Shown in pieces: positions 46,078-55,527 of a stretch of DNA of 64,000 bases (its first letter is position 1; every line of letters starts with the position of its first letter). This DNA is from Ramlibacter pallidus. Its GTDB lineage: Bacteria; Pseudomonadota; Gammaproteobacteria; Burkholderiales; Burkholderiaceae_C. The notes beneath the pieces were generated by a model. That model was not told where the DNA came from. It made no database searches and saw nothing but the letters and a program-made list of their open reading frames with translations. The DNA lies in NCBI RefSeq assembly GCF_015070875.1, contig NZ_JADDIV010000005.1, forward strand, positions 248,001 through 312,000. The letters are read 5' to 3'. Position numbers and translations under genes: made by a program.

Positions 46078-48234
46078 ATGCGCAAGCCCTTCCTCGCGGC
46101 GGCCTGGCCGTTGCTGCTTTCCGCCTTCCTTGCCGGCTGCGGCGGTTCCGACGCCCCACCCCTGACCGTCACGCCGCCACCGCCGGCGGTCGTGCCGCCG
46201 CCTGCGCCGCCGCAGATCTCGCTCGCGGGCCTGGACTTCTGGGTCGGCGAGGTCGGCCCCTCCGCGCCCACCGAGTACAGCGGCGCGCAGCAGCAGCCCT
46301 TCATCTGCCGCACGCTGGAAAGCAACCTCGGGCAGCCCGAGGTCGACAACCAGGACGGCATCGGCCAGCCGGTCTTCGAGATCCCCGGCGACACGCGCAG
46401 CCGCGTCGTGGGCTACAGCAGCACCTGCGGCGTGAAGACGCGGCTCGCGTACTTCTACTGGAACGGCACGGACTTCAGGCCCTTCGATCCGGCCACGCAG
46501 TTCGCGACGCCGCCGGCGGACCTGCGGACCACCGTCGTGGGCGGCGTCACCAAGCCGTTCGTGATCCGCGTGGAAGCGGGCACGATCAACCGCTTCGCCT
46601 ATGCCATCGCCATGCTGGCGCCGCAGCCGGAAGCGACCGGCACGCCCGAGGCGCTGGACAACAGCGCCTGGAACCGCAAGCTGGTGTACTACATGCGCGG
46701 AGGCGTCGGCATCGGGCGCCAGCAGGGCACCGCCATGTTCACCGGCGGCTTGTGGAGCGAGGAGAAGGCGACGGTGCCGCAGCTGCTCGCGCAGGGCTAT
46801 GCGATCGCCTCGTCCTCGGGCAACGAAACCGGCGTGCACTACAACCTGCGCCTCGGCGGCGAGACCGCCGTGAAGGTGAAGGAGCACTTCGTGCAGACCT
46901 ACGGCGCGCCGAAGTACACGGTGGCGCTCGGCATCTCGGGCGGCGCGGTGCAGCAGTACGTGTACGCGCAGAACCACCAGGGCCTGTTCGATGCGGGCAT
47001 CCCCATCCAGTCCTATCCGGACATGGTGACGCAGGCTATCTACGTGGCCGACTGCAACCTGCTGGAGCAGTACTTCCTCGAGGACGTGACGGCGAACCCG
47101 GCGTCGCCCTGGGCCACGTGGAGCCGGCGTTCGCTGGTCGAGGGCCTGGCGACCAGCGACACGGAGACGAATCCGCTCACGCGGCGGCCCGGGTCGTCCG
47201 AATGCATCAAGGGCTGGGGCAGCGCCGCGCCGCTGGTGCTCAACCCGAAGTTCGTCGATCCGCGCTTCTTCACGGTGGCCACCAGCTATGGCTGGAACCT
47301 GGATGCCTTCGCCAACGTGAAGTGGACGCACTTCAACGACCTGGCCCACATCTACGGCACCGACGCGCAAGGCTTCGCGCCCATCCCCTGGGACAACGTG
47401 GGCGTGCAGTACGGCCTGGCCGCGCTCAAGAGCGGGGACATCGACGCCGCCGAGTTCCTGAAGATCAATGCCTGCGCGGGCGCATGGAAGGAGCAGGCCG
47501 ACTTCGTTTCATGGAACATGGCGGGCGATCCCTTCGACTCGGCGAACATGCGCCGCAGTGCGACCTGCCGCACCGATTCGGCGGCCCCCGCCCCGCGCCG
47601 CACGGGGGACTCGGGTGCGATGCGCGCCGCCTACAGCTCGGGGCACGTGTTCACCGGCAAGACACTGGACATCCCGCTGATCGACCTGCGCCCCTATCTC
47701 GAGGCCAAGCTCGACATGCACAACTCGCGGCAGTCCTTCTCCGCCCGGGCGCGGCTGCAGGCGAACGGGGGCCAGGCCGCCAAACGGCAGGTGATCTGGT
47801 TCACCAACGCCGCGGCGGACCTGCCTGCGCGCATCGGCGAAGCGCTCGCCGTGCTCGACGGGTACCTTGCCTTTCCCGAACCGAAAACGGATGCGCAGCG
47901 CGCCGTCCTCGGTTTCGTGGACCAGTGCTTCGGCCCGGGGGGTGCGCGCATCGCTTCCGGCGACGGCGTCTGGGCCGGCGTGCTGGAGGGCGGTGCGGCC
48001 GGTGCTTGCACGCAGGCCTACCCGATCAAGTCCAGCCCGCGCATGGTGGCCGGCGATTCCTTCCGCGGCGACATGTTCAAGTGCGCGCTCAAGCCGCTCG
48101 CGACCGCGCTGGGCGACGGCACCTACGGCGGCGCGACGTTCACCGACGCGCAGAAGGCCTGGCTCGCCAACGTCTTCCCGCAGGGCGTGTGCGACTACGG
48201 CCAGCCGGACCAGGGGCGGCCCGCCGGCTTCTAG
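46078..48234 (+). CDS. DUF6351-family lipoprotein, alpha/beta-hydrolase-like
   Basis: 718-residue lipoprotein. MRKPFLAAAWPLLLSAFLAGC is a signal with lipobox, followed by a Pro-rich linker (residues about 28-46). The central part has KLVYYMRGGVGIGRQQG, QGYAIASSSGNETGVHYN and a nucleophile-elbow-like LGISGGAVQQY (GxSxG, about residue 285), as in DUF6351 proteins of Burkholderiales, which resemble polyhydroxyalkanoate/tannase-type hydrolases. Substrate unknown. A GGAGA motif is just ahead of the ATG. Regions with several Cys (e.g. RTDSAA side, DYGQPDQ end) suggest disulfides. Confidence 0.78.
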   Translation: MRKPFLAAAWPLLLSAFLAGCGGSDAPPLTVTPPPPAVVPPPAPPQISLAGLDFWVGEVGPSAPTEYSGAQQQPFICRTLESNLGQPEVDNQDGIGQPVFEIPGDTRSRVVGYSSTCGVKTRLAYFYWNGTDFRPFDPATQFATPPADLRTTVVGGVTKPFVIRVEAGTINRFAYAIAMLAPQPEATGTPEALDNSAWNRKLVYYMRGGVGIGRQQGTAMFTGGLWSEEKATVPQLLAQGYAIASSSGNETGVHYNLRLGGETAVKVKEHFVQTYGAPKYTVALGISGGAVQQYVYAQNHQGLFDAGIPIQSYPDMVTQAIYVADCNLLEQYFLEDVTANPASPWATWSRRSLVEGLATSDTETNPLTRRPGSSECIKGWGSAAPLVLNPKFVDPRFFTVATSYGWNLDAFANVKWTHFNDLAHIYGTDAQGFAPIPWDNVGVQYGLAALKSGDIDAAEFLKINACAGAWKEQADFVSWNMAGDPFDSANMRRSATCRTDSAAPAPRRTGDSGAMRAAYSSGHVFTGKTLDIPLIDLRPYLEAKLDMHNSRQSFSARARLQANGGQAAKRQVIWFTNAAADLPARIGEALAVLDGYLAFPEPKTDAQRAVLGFVDQCFGPGGARIASGDGVWAGVLEGGAAGACTQAYPIKSSPRMVAGDSFRGDMFKCALKPLATALGDGTYGGATFTDAQKAWLANVFPQGVCDYGQPDQGRPAGF

Positions 48235-48316
48235 GCGCTGTATCGCCGGGCGCGCCAGTACAGCACGCGGTTTGCTGTGCCGGTGGGCGGCGGCCGCCGG
48301 GCGGTAGGCTGGCCCC

Positions 48317-48907
48317 ATGATCGAAGGCCTGATGCCGCTCGCCACCTACTGCGCCCTGATGTCGGGGACGCCGGGGCCCAACAACGTCATGCTGGCCGCA
48401 TCGGGCGCGAACTTCGGCTACCGGAGGACGCTGCCCTACCTGCTGGGCATCAATGCCGGCGTGTTCGGACTGACGCTGGTGGTCTGCCTCGGGCTGGGCG
48501 CGGTGTTCACGCGGTACCCGCAGGTCCACGGCGTGCTGAAGATCGTCGGCGCGCTGTACCTGGTGTATCTCTCGTGGAAGCTGGCCGGCGCCCGCCTGGC
48601 GGCGACGGCGAAGGTCGGCCAGCCGCTCTCCTTCGTCAATGGCGCGACCTTCCAGCTGGTGAACCCGAAAAGCTGGATGAAGGCGGCGACGCTGGCTTCC
48701 GTCTTCATGCCCGCGGGCGTGCATCCCGCGCTGGGTGCGTTGACCGTCGCCACGGTCGGGTTGGCGGTGGGCTTCCCGCTCATTTCCGTCTGGGCGATGT
48801 TCGGGGTGGCGATCGGCCGCGTCCTCGATACGCCGCGCCGCGTGCGGCTGTTCAACGCAGCGATGGGCCTGGGCCTGCTCGCCCTCGCCATCAGCCTGTT
48901 GCTCTGA
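48317..48907 (+). CDS. LysE-family amino-acid exporter
   Basis: 196-residue inner-membrane protein with about six helices; signature MSGTPGPNNVMLAASGANFGYRR at the N-terminus (split here across residues 15-37) and FQLVNPKSWMKA in the middle, typical of RhtB/LysE exporters. TAGGCT at 48305-48310 is 6 nt before the ATG, with no Shine-Dalgarno. The 3' end overlaps the convergent azoreductase gene by 17 nt. Confidence 0.92.
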   Translation: MIEGLMPLATYCALMSGTPGPNNVMLAASGANFGYRRTLPYLLGINAGVFGLTLVVCLGLGAVFTRYPQVHGVLKIVGALYLVYLSWKLAGARLAATAKVGQPLSFVNGATFQLVNPKSWMKAATLASVFMPAGVHPALGALTVATVGLAVGFPLISVWAMFGVAIGRVLDTPRRVRLFNAAMGLGLLALAISLLL

Positions 48908-49568
48908 CGCCGGGGGCGGGTTCGCTGCGTGCAAGCCGGCGGGCCAGCTCCTGCGCGCCGTCGAGCGCGTCGCGCACCGACGCGGAATGGCGTTCGTCCC
49001 CGAATTCCTGGTACTCGATGGCGACATGGTGCAGGTGGCCGTCGGCGACACCGAGGTAGCGCGCGCACGTGCGCACGTGCGGCTCCAGGTGCTCCCACCG
49101 CTCGCGCAGCCCGCCGGGGCCGAAGGCGAACTCCCCAGAGGAGGACAGCAGCACCAGCGTCTTGCCGGAAAGCAGCGGCGACAGCGGCCAGGTCTTCTCC
49201 GCGCGGTCGAAGCGGAAGGTGCGCCGGATGCGGATCACCTGGTCGAACCAGGCCTTCAATGCGGCGGGCATGCCGTAGTTGTAGCGCGGTGTCGCGATGA
49301 CGACGAGGTCCGCGCGGGCGAGTTCCGCGATCGCGGCATCGGAATAGGCCAGCACTTCGCGTTGCTCCGGCGTCTGCTGTTCGTCCGGCGTGAAGCATGC
49401 CGCGATCCAGGCTTCGGTCAGCAGCGGCGGATGTTCGATGCCGACGTCGCGCTGCACGACGCCGTCGTGCGGCCTCAGGGCCAGCCACTCGGCGACGAAG
49501 GCCGCGCCGAGGCGGCGGGAGAGGGAGCGTTCGCGGCGCGGGCTCGCGTTCACGACGAGAAGGTTCAT
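48891..49568 (-). CDS. FMN-dependent NADH-azoreductase-type flavodoxin-fold enzyme
   Basis: 225-residue quinone/azo reductase of the AcpD/AzoR family: VVNASPRRERSLSRRLG binds the FMN phosphate, and ATPRYNYGMPAALKAWFDQV is the family signature. Cytoplasmic. Its ATG overlaps the stop of the GDSL-hydrolase gene upstream on the same strand (ATGA), so they are one operon. A LysR regulator is divergent from that operon. Confidence 0.9.
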   Translation of the reverse strand: MNLLVVNASPRRERSLSRRLGAAFVAEWLALRPHDGVVQRDVGIEHPPLLTEAWIAACFTPDEQQTPEQREVLAYSDAAIAELARADLVVIATPRYNYGMPAALKAWFDQVIRIRRTFRFDRAEKTWPLSPLLSGKTLVLLSSSGEFAFGPGGLRERWEHLEPHVRTCARYLGVADGHLHHVAIEYQEFGDERHSASVRDALDGAQELARRLARSEPAPGVRATG

Positions 49569-50797
49569 GGGATGCTCCGGGAGGACTCGAAGAGGGTTTG
49601 CAGGTCGATGGCGTCGGCCATCGCGCGGTACCCGGCGTCTCCGGGGTGCAGGTGGTCGCCGGAATCGAAGTCAGGGCGCATGCGGCTCGGCCGCGCCGGG
49701 TCGCGCAGCAGCCGATCGAAGTCGACGACGGCATCGAAGGCGCCCGCGTGGCGGATCCACTCGTTCACCGCCTGGCGGATCGCTTCCTTGCGCGGACTGT
49801 GGTGCCCTTCCAGCGGTGTTCCCTGCAGCGCATCCTCGAAGGGCGGGAGCGTGGCCCCGATCACCCGCACGCCGCGCAGGCGCGCCTGTTGCACGAGTTG
49901 TCGAAAGCCGGCGGCGATGTCGGCCGTCGATGGGAGGGCTTCGTGCGGCGCGAAAGGGCCGCCGGGCCAGCCGATGTCGTTGGTCCCCAGCAGGACGATC
50001 ACCGCGCGGACCCCGGGCTGCTGCAGCACGTCGCGGTCCAGGCGGGCCAGCGCGCTCTCGCCCATGCCGGCGCGCAGCAGCCGGTTGCCCGAGATGCCCG
50101 CGTTCAACACGGCCACGCCCCGGGCCGCCAGCCTGCGCGCGAGGTGGTCCGGCCAGCGGCGGTCCGCGCCCGGCGTGGAGCCGTTGCCGTCGGTGATCGA
50201 ATCGCCGAGCGCCACGACCGCGACCGGACGACGCGCGGACTCCACCAGCACGGCGGAAAGGAAGGCACGGGTGGGCAGCTTCTCGCCGGCGGTGGCATCC
50301 TTCCGCCCCGTGGTGTCGCCCCGCTGCAGCAGGGCCTGCTCGCGGGCATCCCAATGGAATCCCGCCAGCCGCGACGGTGTCGGCAGGTACACGTCGACCA
50401 CCAGGCGCGCGCCGGCGGCCGTGCGCAGTGCGACCGGATCGCTCACGGCCGTGGCGCCTGCCGCCACGACGACGTCCTTGCTGCCCTCGAAGGTGACCGG
50501 CATGCCCGCGTCCGATCCGTCCAGGCCGACGTGCGCGGCGCCGATGCGCAGCGGCGCTTCGCCGTACGCATTGCTCACCACGAGGCGCAGGCGGTCGCCG
50601 CCGATGCTGGTGCGCAGTGCCTGCCGCAAGGTCACGTTGTCCAGGTGCCGCGGCATGCCGAGCGGCAGCACGAAGTCGTCGGCCCAGGCGGGTTGCGGTG
50701 GGGCGGTCCAGGTGGCGGCCCAGTGCTGGGCGGCGGAGACGCTCGCGGCACCGGCCAGCAGCGCCGCGATCGCCCATCGGGTGAGATGTGTGTGCAT
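49565..50797 (-). CDS. Exported SGNH/GDSL hydrolase
   Basis: 410-residue secreted esterase. Signal peptide to about residue 22 (...GAASVSA). The SGNH blocks are seen: block I VALGDSITDG with the nucleophile Ser, block III GTNDIGW, and the catalytic Asp/His in GDHLHPGDAG. An N-terminal beta-sandwich-like part (residues 24-185) precedes the hydrolase. Start ATG 50797. Overlaps the azoreductase gene; the divergent LysR gene starts 77 nt away. Confidence 0.9.
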   Translation of the reverse strand: MHTHLTRWAIAALLAGAASVSAAQHWAATWTAPPQPAWADDFVLPLGMPRHLDNVTLRQALRTSIGGDRLRLVVSNAYGEAPLRIGAAHVGLDGSDAGMPVTFEGSKDVVVAAGATAVSDPVALRTAAGARLVVDVYLPTPSRLAGFHWDAREQALLQRGDTTGRKDATAGEKLPTRAFLSAVLVESARRPVAVVALGDSITDGNGSTPGADRRWPDHLARRLAARGVAVLNAGISGNRLLRAGMGESALARLDRDVLQQPGVRAVIVLLGTNDIGWPGGPFAPHEALPSTADIAAGFRQLVQQARLRGVRVIGATLPPFEDALQGTPLEGHHSPRKEAIRQAVNEWIRHAGAFDAVVDFDRLLRDPARPSRMRPDFDSGDHLHPGDAGYRAMADAIDLQTLFESSRSIP

Positions 50798-50874
50798 GGC
50801 GAGCACTGTGGCTTCTTCCGGAACGGCGCGGAAGACGCGAGAATGGAAGACGACCCATTCGATATTGGAATGAC

Positions 50875-51756
50875 ATGGACCGGCTGAAAGCCATGGGCGC
50901 GTACGTGCGTGCCGTCGAACTCGGAAGCCTGTCCGCCGCCGCCCGCGAGCTGGGCACCACGCAGCCCACGGTGAGCAAGCTGGTCGCTGCGCTGGAGCGC
51001 GAGCTGGGCGCACGCCTGCTGGAACGCAGCACCCGGCGCGTGCTGCCCACGGAGGAGGGCGCGCGCTTCCTGGCGAGCGCCAGGCGGCTGCTGGAGGACT
51101 ACGAGGAGGCGCTGGACGACATCGCCGGTGGCGTGCGCGAGCCCCGCGGCCTGGTGCGGCTGTCGGCGCCGGTGGCGCTGGGCGAATTGCGGTTGAACCG
51201 GCTGATGCTGCAGGTGCTGGCGAAGCTGCCTCGGGTGCAGGTCGAACTGCTCCTCGAGGACCGCTTCGTCGATCCGGTGGAGGAGCGCATCGACCTGATG
51301 GTCCGCATCGGCGGCACGCTCCCGCCGGACCTGGTGGCACGCCAGCTCGCGGCCTGGCCACGCTACTTCGTGGCCGCTCCGTCGTACGTTCGGGCGAGCG
51401 GGCGCCCGCGTCGGCCGCAGGACCTGCGGGACCATGCGTACCTGCGCTACGCGGGCAGCGACGAAATCGTCACCCTGACCGGGCGGAAGGGGAGCATGAC
51501 CCTGGAGCTGGATTCGCGCTACCGCGTGAACAGCGCCATCGCGCTGCTGGAGGCGGTGCAGGGCGGCGCCGGCGTCGCCCTGCAGCCGTCGTGGATGGTG
51601 GATGCCCTGCTGCGCCAGGGCCGGCTGGTGCGCCTGTTGCCGCAGTGGACCGGGCCGGCGCAGACGGCGCACCTCGTGCACGCGCCGCGCCGCCGCCTGC
51701 CGGCGCGGGTGCAGGCCGTCATGGAGGCGCTGGTCGCCGCCGTGCCGACCTGGTGA
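50875..51756 (+). CDS. LysR-family transcriptional regulator
   Basis: 293-residue LysR protein: N-terminal helix-turn-helix ELGSLSAAARELGTTQPTVS (about 18-37) and a CrgA/AaeR-like effector domain. Divergent from the GDSL-hydrolase/azoreductase operon across 77 bp, so it probably controls it, in response to an unknown inducer (azoreductase neighbours often sense quinones). It converges with the medium-chain reductase gene. Confidence 0.93.
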   Translation: MDRLKAMGAYVRAVELGSLSAAARELGTTQPTVSKLVAALERELGARLLERSTRRVLPTEEGARFLASARRLLEDYEEALDDIAGGVREPRGLVRLSAPVALGELRLNRLMLQVLAKLPRVQVELLLEDRFVDPVEERIDLMVRIGGTLPPDLVARQLAAWPRYFVAAPSYVRASGRPRRPQDLRDHAYLRYAGSDEIVTLTGRKGSMTLELDSRYRVNSAIALLEAVQGGAGVALQPSWMVDALLRQGRLVRLLPQWTGPAQTAHLVHAPRRRLPARVQAVMEALVAAVPTW

Positions 51757-51771
51757 GGGAGATCCGCGCCT

Positions 51772-52797
51772 TCAGTCGGCGTGGACGCGCACCACGAGCT
51801 TGCCCGCGTTGCGCCCCTGCAGCAGGCCGATGAAGGCCGACGGCGCTTGCTCCAGGCCCTCCACGCGGTCTTCGCGCAGCTTGACGCGGCCCGCTGCGAC
51901 CCACTCGCCCATCTCGCGGCGGAACGCGTCGAAGCGCGGGCCGTAGTGGTCCAGGATGATGAAGCCCTGCATGCGTATGCGCTTCTGCAGCACGGCGGCC
52001 AGCAGCTCCGGCCGCCGGTCCGGGCCCTGCGGCGCCGTGTCGTTGTAGTGCGCGATGAAGCCGCAGACCGGGACGCGTGCCCCGACGTTGAGGTGCGGCA
52101 GGACGGCATCGAGCACCGCGCCGCCGACGTTCTCGAAGTACACGTCGATGCCTTGCGGGCAGGCCGCGGCGAGGCGCTCCGCGAAATGCGCATCGCGGTG
52201 GTCGACGCATGCGTCGAAGCCGAGCTCCTCGACGGCCACGCGGCACTTCCCGCTGCCGCCGGCAATGCCGACGACGCGCGCGCCCCGGATCTTCGCGACC
52301 TGGCCGACGACGGACCCGACCGCGCCGGTGGCGGCCGCGACGACCACCGTCTCGCCCGGAAGCGGCGCGCCGATGTCCAGCAGGCCCACGTGCGCGGTGA
52401 AGCCGGGCATGCCGAGGCCGCCGAGCGCAAGCGAGGGTTGCGCGAGGTCGCCGAGCGGCACCAGGTCGCTGCCGTCCGACAACGCATGGTCCTGCCAGCC
52501 GGCGTTCGCCAGCACGAGGTCGCCCTCGGCGAAGCCGGGGTGGCGGGAAGCCACGACGCGGCTGACCGTGCCCCCGACCATCGTCGCGCCGATGGCCACG
52601 GGTGGCGCATAACCGGGCCCGACCGGGTCCATCAGGTTGCGCATGTATGGGTCGAGCGAGAGGTACAGCGTGCGCAGCAGGACCTCGCCCGGGCCCGGCG
52701 GCGTCACCGGCGCGGTCACCATGTCGAAGTCCTGCAAGGTCGGCAGGCCCTGCGGGCGCGCGGCCAGCACGATGCGGCGGTTGGCGGGTTCACGCAT
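51772..52797 (-). CDS. NADP-dependent medium-chain oxidoreductase
   Basis: 341-residue zinc-free MDR enzyme of the CurA/leukotriene-B4-dehydrogenase type: LSLDPYMRNLM at the N-terminus, AATGAVGSVVGQVAKIRGA as the NADP-binding loop, and QGRNAGKLVVRV near the end. It reduces enones or alkenals. ATG 52797 has GGAGGAGCG upstream. Overlaps the MFS gene's stop by 8 nt, so the two form an operon facing an AraC gene. Confidence 0.92.
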   Translation of the reverse strand: MREPANRRIVLAARPQGLPTLQDFDMVTAPVTPPGPGEVLLRTLYLSLDPYMRNLMDPVGPGYAPPVAIGATMVGGTVSRVVASRHPGFAEGDLVLANAGWQDHALSDGSDLVPLGDLAQPSLALGGLGMPGFTAHVGLLDIGAPLPGETVVVAAATGAVGSVVGQVAKIRGARVVGIAGGSGKCRVAVEELGFDACVDHRDAHFAERLAAACPQGIDVYFENVGGAVLDAVLPHLNVGARVPVCGFIAHYNDTAPQGPDRRPELLAAVLQKRIRMQGFIILDHYGPRFDAFRREMGEWVAAGRVKLREDRVEGLEQAPSAFIGLLQGRNAGKLVVRVHAD

Positions 52798-54022
52798 GGC
52801 TCGCTCCTCCGGTGGCATGCGACGGCTGCACCCTGGGACCGCTGCGCCACGTGAGGGCCGTTCCCAGGGCCATCGCCGCTGCGGCGAACGCGGGTGCACC
52901 CAGCGGGCCGACGCGGTCCACCAGCAGGCCGCCGCCGATCGCGCCGGTGGCGATCGCCACCTGGAACGCGGCGACCAGCAGGCCTCCGGCGCCTTCCGCC
53001 TGGTCCGGGGCGGCCCGGACGATCCAGGTCTGGAACCCGACCGGAAAGGCGCCGAAGGCGAAGCCCCACAGGGTGACCGCGACCGCCGTCACCGCCGCGG
53101 AGCTTCCCGCCGCCAGCAGCGCGAGCGCCAGCAAGGCGATGCAGGCGCCGCCGGCCACGATCGCCCAGCGCTCGCTGCGTTGCGCGATCCAGCCGCCCAC
53201 GAAGTTGCCGGCGAAGCCGCCGATGCCGTACGCCAGCAGCACCGCGGAGACCGCCTCCACCGACAGCTGCGCGACCTTCTCCATCACCGGGCGGATGTAG
53301 GTGAAGCCGGCGAAGTGGCCCGAGATGACGAGGACGACGGCGACCAGCGCGACGCGCACGGCGGGCCGTCGGAGCAGGCCGCCCAGCACGCGCAGGTTGG
53401 GGCGGTCGCGCGGTGGCAGCGCGGGCAACGCGGCCCACTGCACCGCGAACGTGAGTGCGCTCAGCACGGCGGCGGCCGCGAAGGTGCTGCGCCAACCCCA
53501 CAGCCCGCCCATCCACGCACCCAGGGGCGCGGCGCACACCGTCGCGACCGACACGCCGGTGAGCACCACCGACATGGCGCGGGCGAAGAGGTGTTCCGGC
53601 ACGAGGCGCATCGACAGCGCCGCCGCCATGGACCAGAACCCGCCGAGCGCCACGCCCAGCAGCACGCGCGCCGCCAGCAGCACGGCCAGCGACGAGGCCG
53701 TGGCGGCGAGCACGTTCGAGGCGATCAGCAGCGCGGTCAGGGCGAGCAGCACCGACCTGCGGTCGAAACGTTGCGTGAGCAGCGGCAAGGCGGGAGCCGC
53801 GACCGCCGCCACGAGCGCGGTGGCGGTCACGGTCTGGCCGGCACCGCCGTCGCTCACGCGCAGGTCGGTCGAAATCGCGGTCAAGAGGCTGGCGGGCAGG
53901 AACTCCGCGGTCACGAGGGCGAACACGCCGAGGCCGAGGGACGCCACGGCGGTCCAGCGGGCATCGTGCGCGTCGGGCGGCGCACCGGCCGCGTCGATGC
54001 AGGCACTGCAGGAAGAGGACAT
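52790..54022 (-). CDS. MFS efflux transporter (DHA1 type)
   Basis: 410-residue major facilitator with twelve hydrophobic helices, resembling AraJ/YdhP-type drug or arabinose-like exporters; a helix-4-to-5 stretch reads RVLLGVALGGFWSMAAALSM. Start ATG 54022 (MSSSCSACID) lacks a good Shine-Dalgarno; an in-frame ATG at 54067 is the alternative. Transcribed with the MDR reductase and divergent from the AraC gene at 54102. Confidence 0.88.
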   Translation of the reverse strand: MSSSCSACIDAAGAPPDAHDARWTAVASLGLGVFALVTAEFLPASLLTAISTDLRVSDGGAGQTVTATALVAAVAAPALPLLTQRFDRRSVLLALTALLIASNVLAATASSLAVLLAARVLLGVALGGFWSMAAALSMRLVPEHLFARAMSVVLTGVSVATVCAAPLGAWMGGLWGWRSTFAAAAVLSALTFAVQWAALPALPPRDRPNLRVLGGLLRRPAVRVALVAVVLVISGHFAGFTYIRPVMEKVAQLSVEAVSAVLLAYGIGGFAGNFVGGWIAQRSERWAIVAGGACIALLALALLAAGSSAAVTAVAVTLWGFAFGAFPVGFQTWIVRAAPDQAEGAGGLLVAAFQVAIATGAIGGGLLVDRVGPLGAPAFAAAAMALGTALTWRSGPRVQPSHATGGASHA

Positions 54023-54101
54023 GGAAAGGGAAGCCTTGTGGTTCGAGGGGTTGACCAGCTTAGGCATAGCATCCGGCCCCTGGAATGGCCCAAAAGCCAA
54101 A

Positions 54102-55082
54102 ATGCTTGACACTTCCGCTCGCGGACCCGATCCGCTCACCCAGGTCCTGCTGAATCTGCGGCTCCACGGCGTGGAGTACGGCCGCTGCGAATGGAGCGCG
54201 CCCTGGGCGGTGGCGTTCCCGGGGCCGTCGGTGGCCCGGTTCCACTTCGTCGGCCGCGGCGATGCATGGCTGCGCACGGGCGGCGCCGACTGGGTGCGCC
54301 TGCAGCAAGGCGATGCCGTCCTGGTGCCGCGCGGCACCACGCACGTGCTGGCGAGTGCTCCGGACGTCCCCGCCGTGGACATCGCTTCGCTGCCGCGGGT
54401 CGCGGTGTCCGAAGCGATCCACCTGGTGGGCGGCGGCCAGCATGCCGGCGAAGCGTCGACCCACACGATGTTCTGCGCCGCATTGCGCTTCAACCTCGAT
54501 GCGAGGCATCCGCTGCTGGCGATGATGCCGGACGTCATCCGGGCCGGCGCGCTCGCCCGGCGCGATCCCACCGTGCCCGCGCTGCTGGAGGCCATGGAGC
54601 GCGAGGTGATGCAGGAGCGCGTCGGCGCATGCGGCATCGTGGCGCGGATGGCGGACGTCCTGGCGGCGACGACCATCCGTGCCTGGGTCGAATGCGTGTG
54701 CAGCGACACCACCGGCTGGATCGCCGCGCTGAACCATCCCGTCGTCGGCAAGGCCCTGGCCGCCATCCACGCGGATCCCGCGCAGGACTGGTCGGTGCCG
54801 GCGCTCGCGCGGCTGAGCGGCAGCTCCCGCTCGGGCTTCGCCTCGGCGTTCAAGCAGGCGGTGGGCGAAACGCCGGCCAGGTACATCGCGCGCCTTCGCA
54901 TGTTCCAGGCCAGCGAGTGGATGGCCGCCGGCGGCATGCGCGTCGGCGTCGCGGCGGATCGCCTGGGCTACGAATCCGAAGCCTCGTTCAGCCGCGCCTT
55001 CAAGCGCATCATGGGCGCTGCGCCGAGCGCGGCGCGGGCGCGGCGCACGCAGCCGGTGCGTGGCTCTGCTGCGCGCGCCTAG
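54102..55082 (+). CDS. AraC-family regulator with cupin N-terminus
   Basis: 326-residue regulator. The N-terminal cupin-like domain (about 1-190; e.g. LRTGGADWVRLQQGDAVLVP) binds a ligand, and the C-terminal double helix-turn-helix (about 220-315) has WSVPALARLSGSSRSGFASAF and DRLGYESEASFSRAFKRIMG. Divergent from the MFS/MDR operon by 79 bp and likely its regulator. The frame is open upstream, but the ATG at 54102 starts the recognisable part. Confidence 0.9.
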   Translation: MLDTSARGPDPLTQVLLNLRLHGVEYGRCEWSAPWAVAFPGPSVARFHFVGRGDAWLRTGGADWVRLQQGDAVLVPRGTTHVLASAPDVPAVDIASLPRVAVSEAIHLVGGGQHAGEASTHTMFCAALRFNLDARHPLLAMMPDVIRAGALARRDPTVPALLEAMEREVMQERVGACGIVARMADVLAATTIRAWVECVCSDTTGWIAALNHPVVGKALAAIHADPAQDWSVPALARLSGSSRSGFASAFKQAVGETPARYIARLRMFQASEWMAAGGMRVGVAADRLGYESEASFSRAFKRIMGAAPSAARARRTQPVRGSAARA

Positions 55083-55194
55083 GCGCCGAAGAAGTGTGCC
55101 AAGGCTTCCGCGGGCCGAAAAAAAAGTCCGGGGCACCGCATCCTTTGGACCGCGCCGGGGGTCTTTGCAGCATCTTCCCAGGAAAGGAACGGCC

Positions 55195-55494
55195 ATGAAG
55201 ACTTCCATCGTCCGCTACCGCACCCATCCGCAGCATGCCGAGGAGAACGCCGCCCTGGTCGGCGAGGTCTTCCGCGCGCTCGCCCAGGCGCGGCCGGCGG
55301 GGCTGCACTACGAGGCGCTGCGCGCGCCGGACGGCGTGAGCTTCATCCATGTGGTCTCGGTGGACGAAACGCTGCCCGTGCACCCGCTGACGTCGCTGCC
55401 GGCCTTCCAGGCCTTCGTCGCCGGCATCCGCACGCGCTGCGCGGAGCCGCCGGCGCCGCTCGAATCGATGCTGCTGGGCCGCTATGCCGGCTGA
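55195..55494 (+). CDS. Small dimeric alpha/beta-barrel-like protein
   Basis: 99-residue protein of unknown function, with a beta-alpha-beta pattern reminiscent of antibiotic-biosynthesis-monooxygenase or EthD-type domains: TSIVRYRTHPQHAEENAALV at the start and FIHVVSVDETLPVHPL mid-protein. No catalytic residues known. Good Shine-Dalgarno (GGAAAGGAA). First gene of an apparent operon with an MFS transporter and an ECF41-like sigma factor. Confidence 0.6.
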   Translation: MKTSIVRYRTHPQHAEENAALVGEVFRALAQARPAGLHYEALRAPDGVSFIHVVSVDETLPVHPLTSLPAFQAFVAGIRTRCAEPPAPLESMLLGRYAG

Positions 55495-55527
55495 CCGCCT
55501 TTCCCCCGCCTGTTCCCAGGAGCAACC

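Noticed and set aside
55083..55194. A-tract (eight A) and G-rich segments before the small barrel protein
   Set aside because: No stem pairs with the A tract in either direction, so it is not a terminator; a promoter could not be defined.
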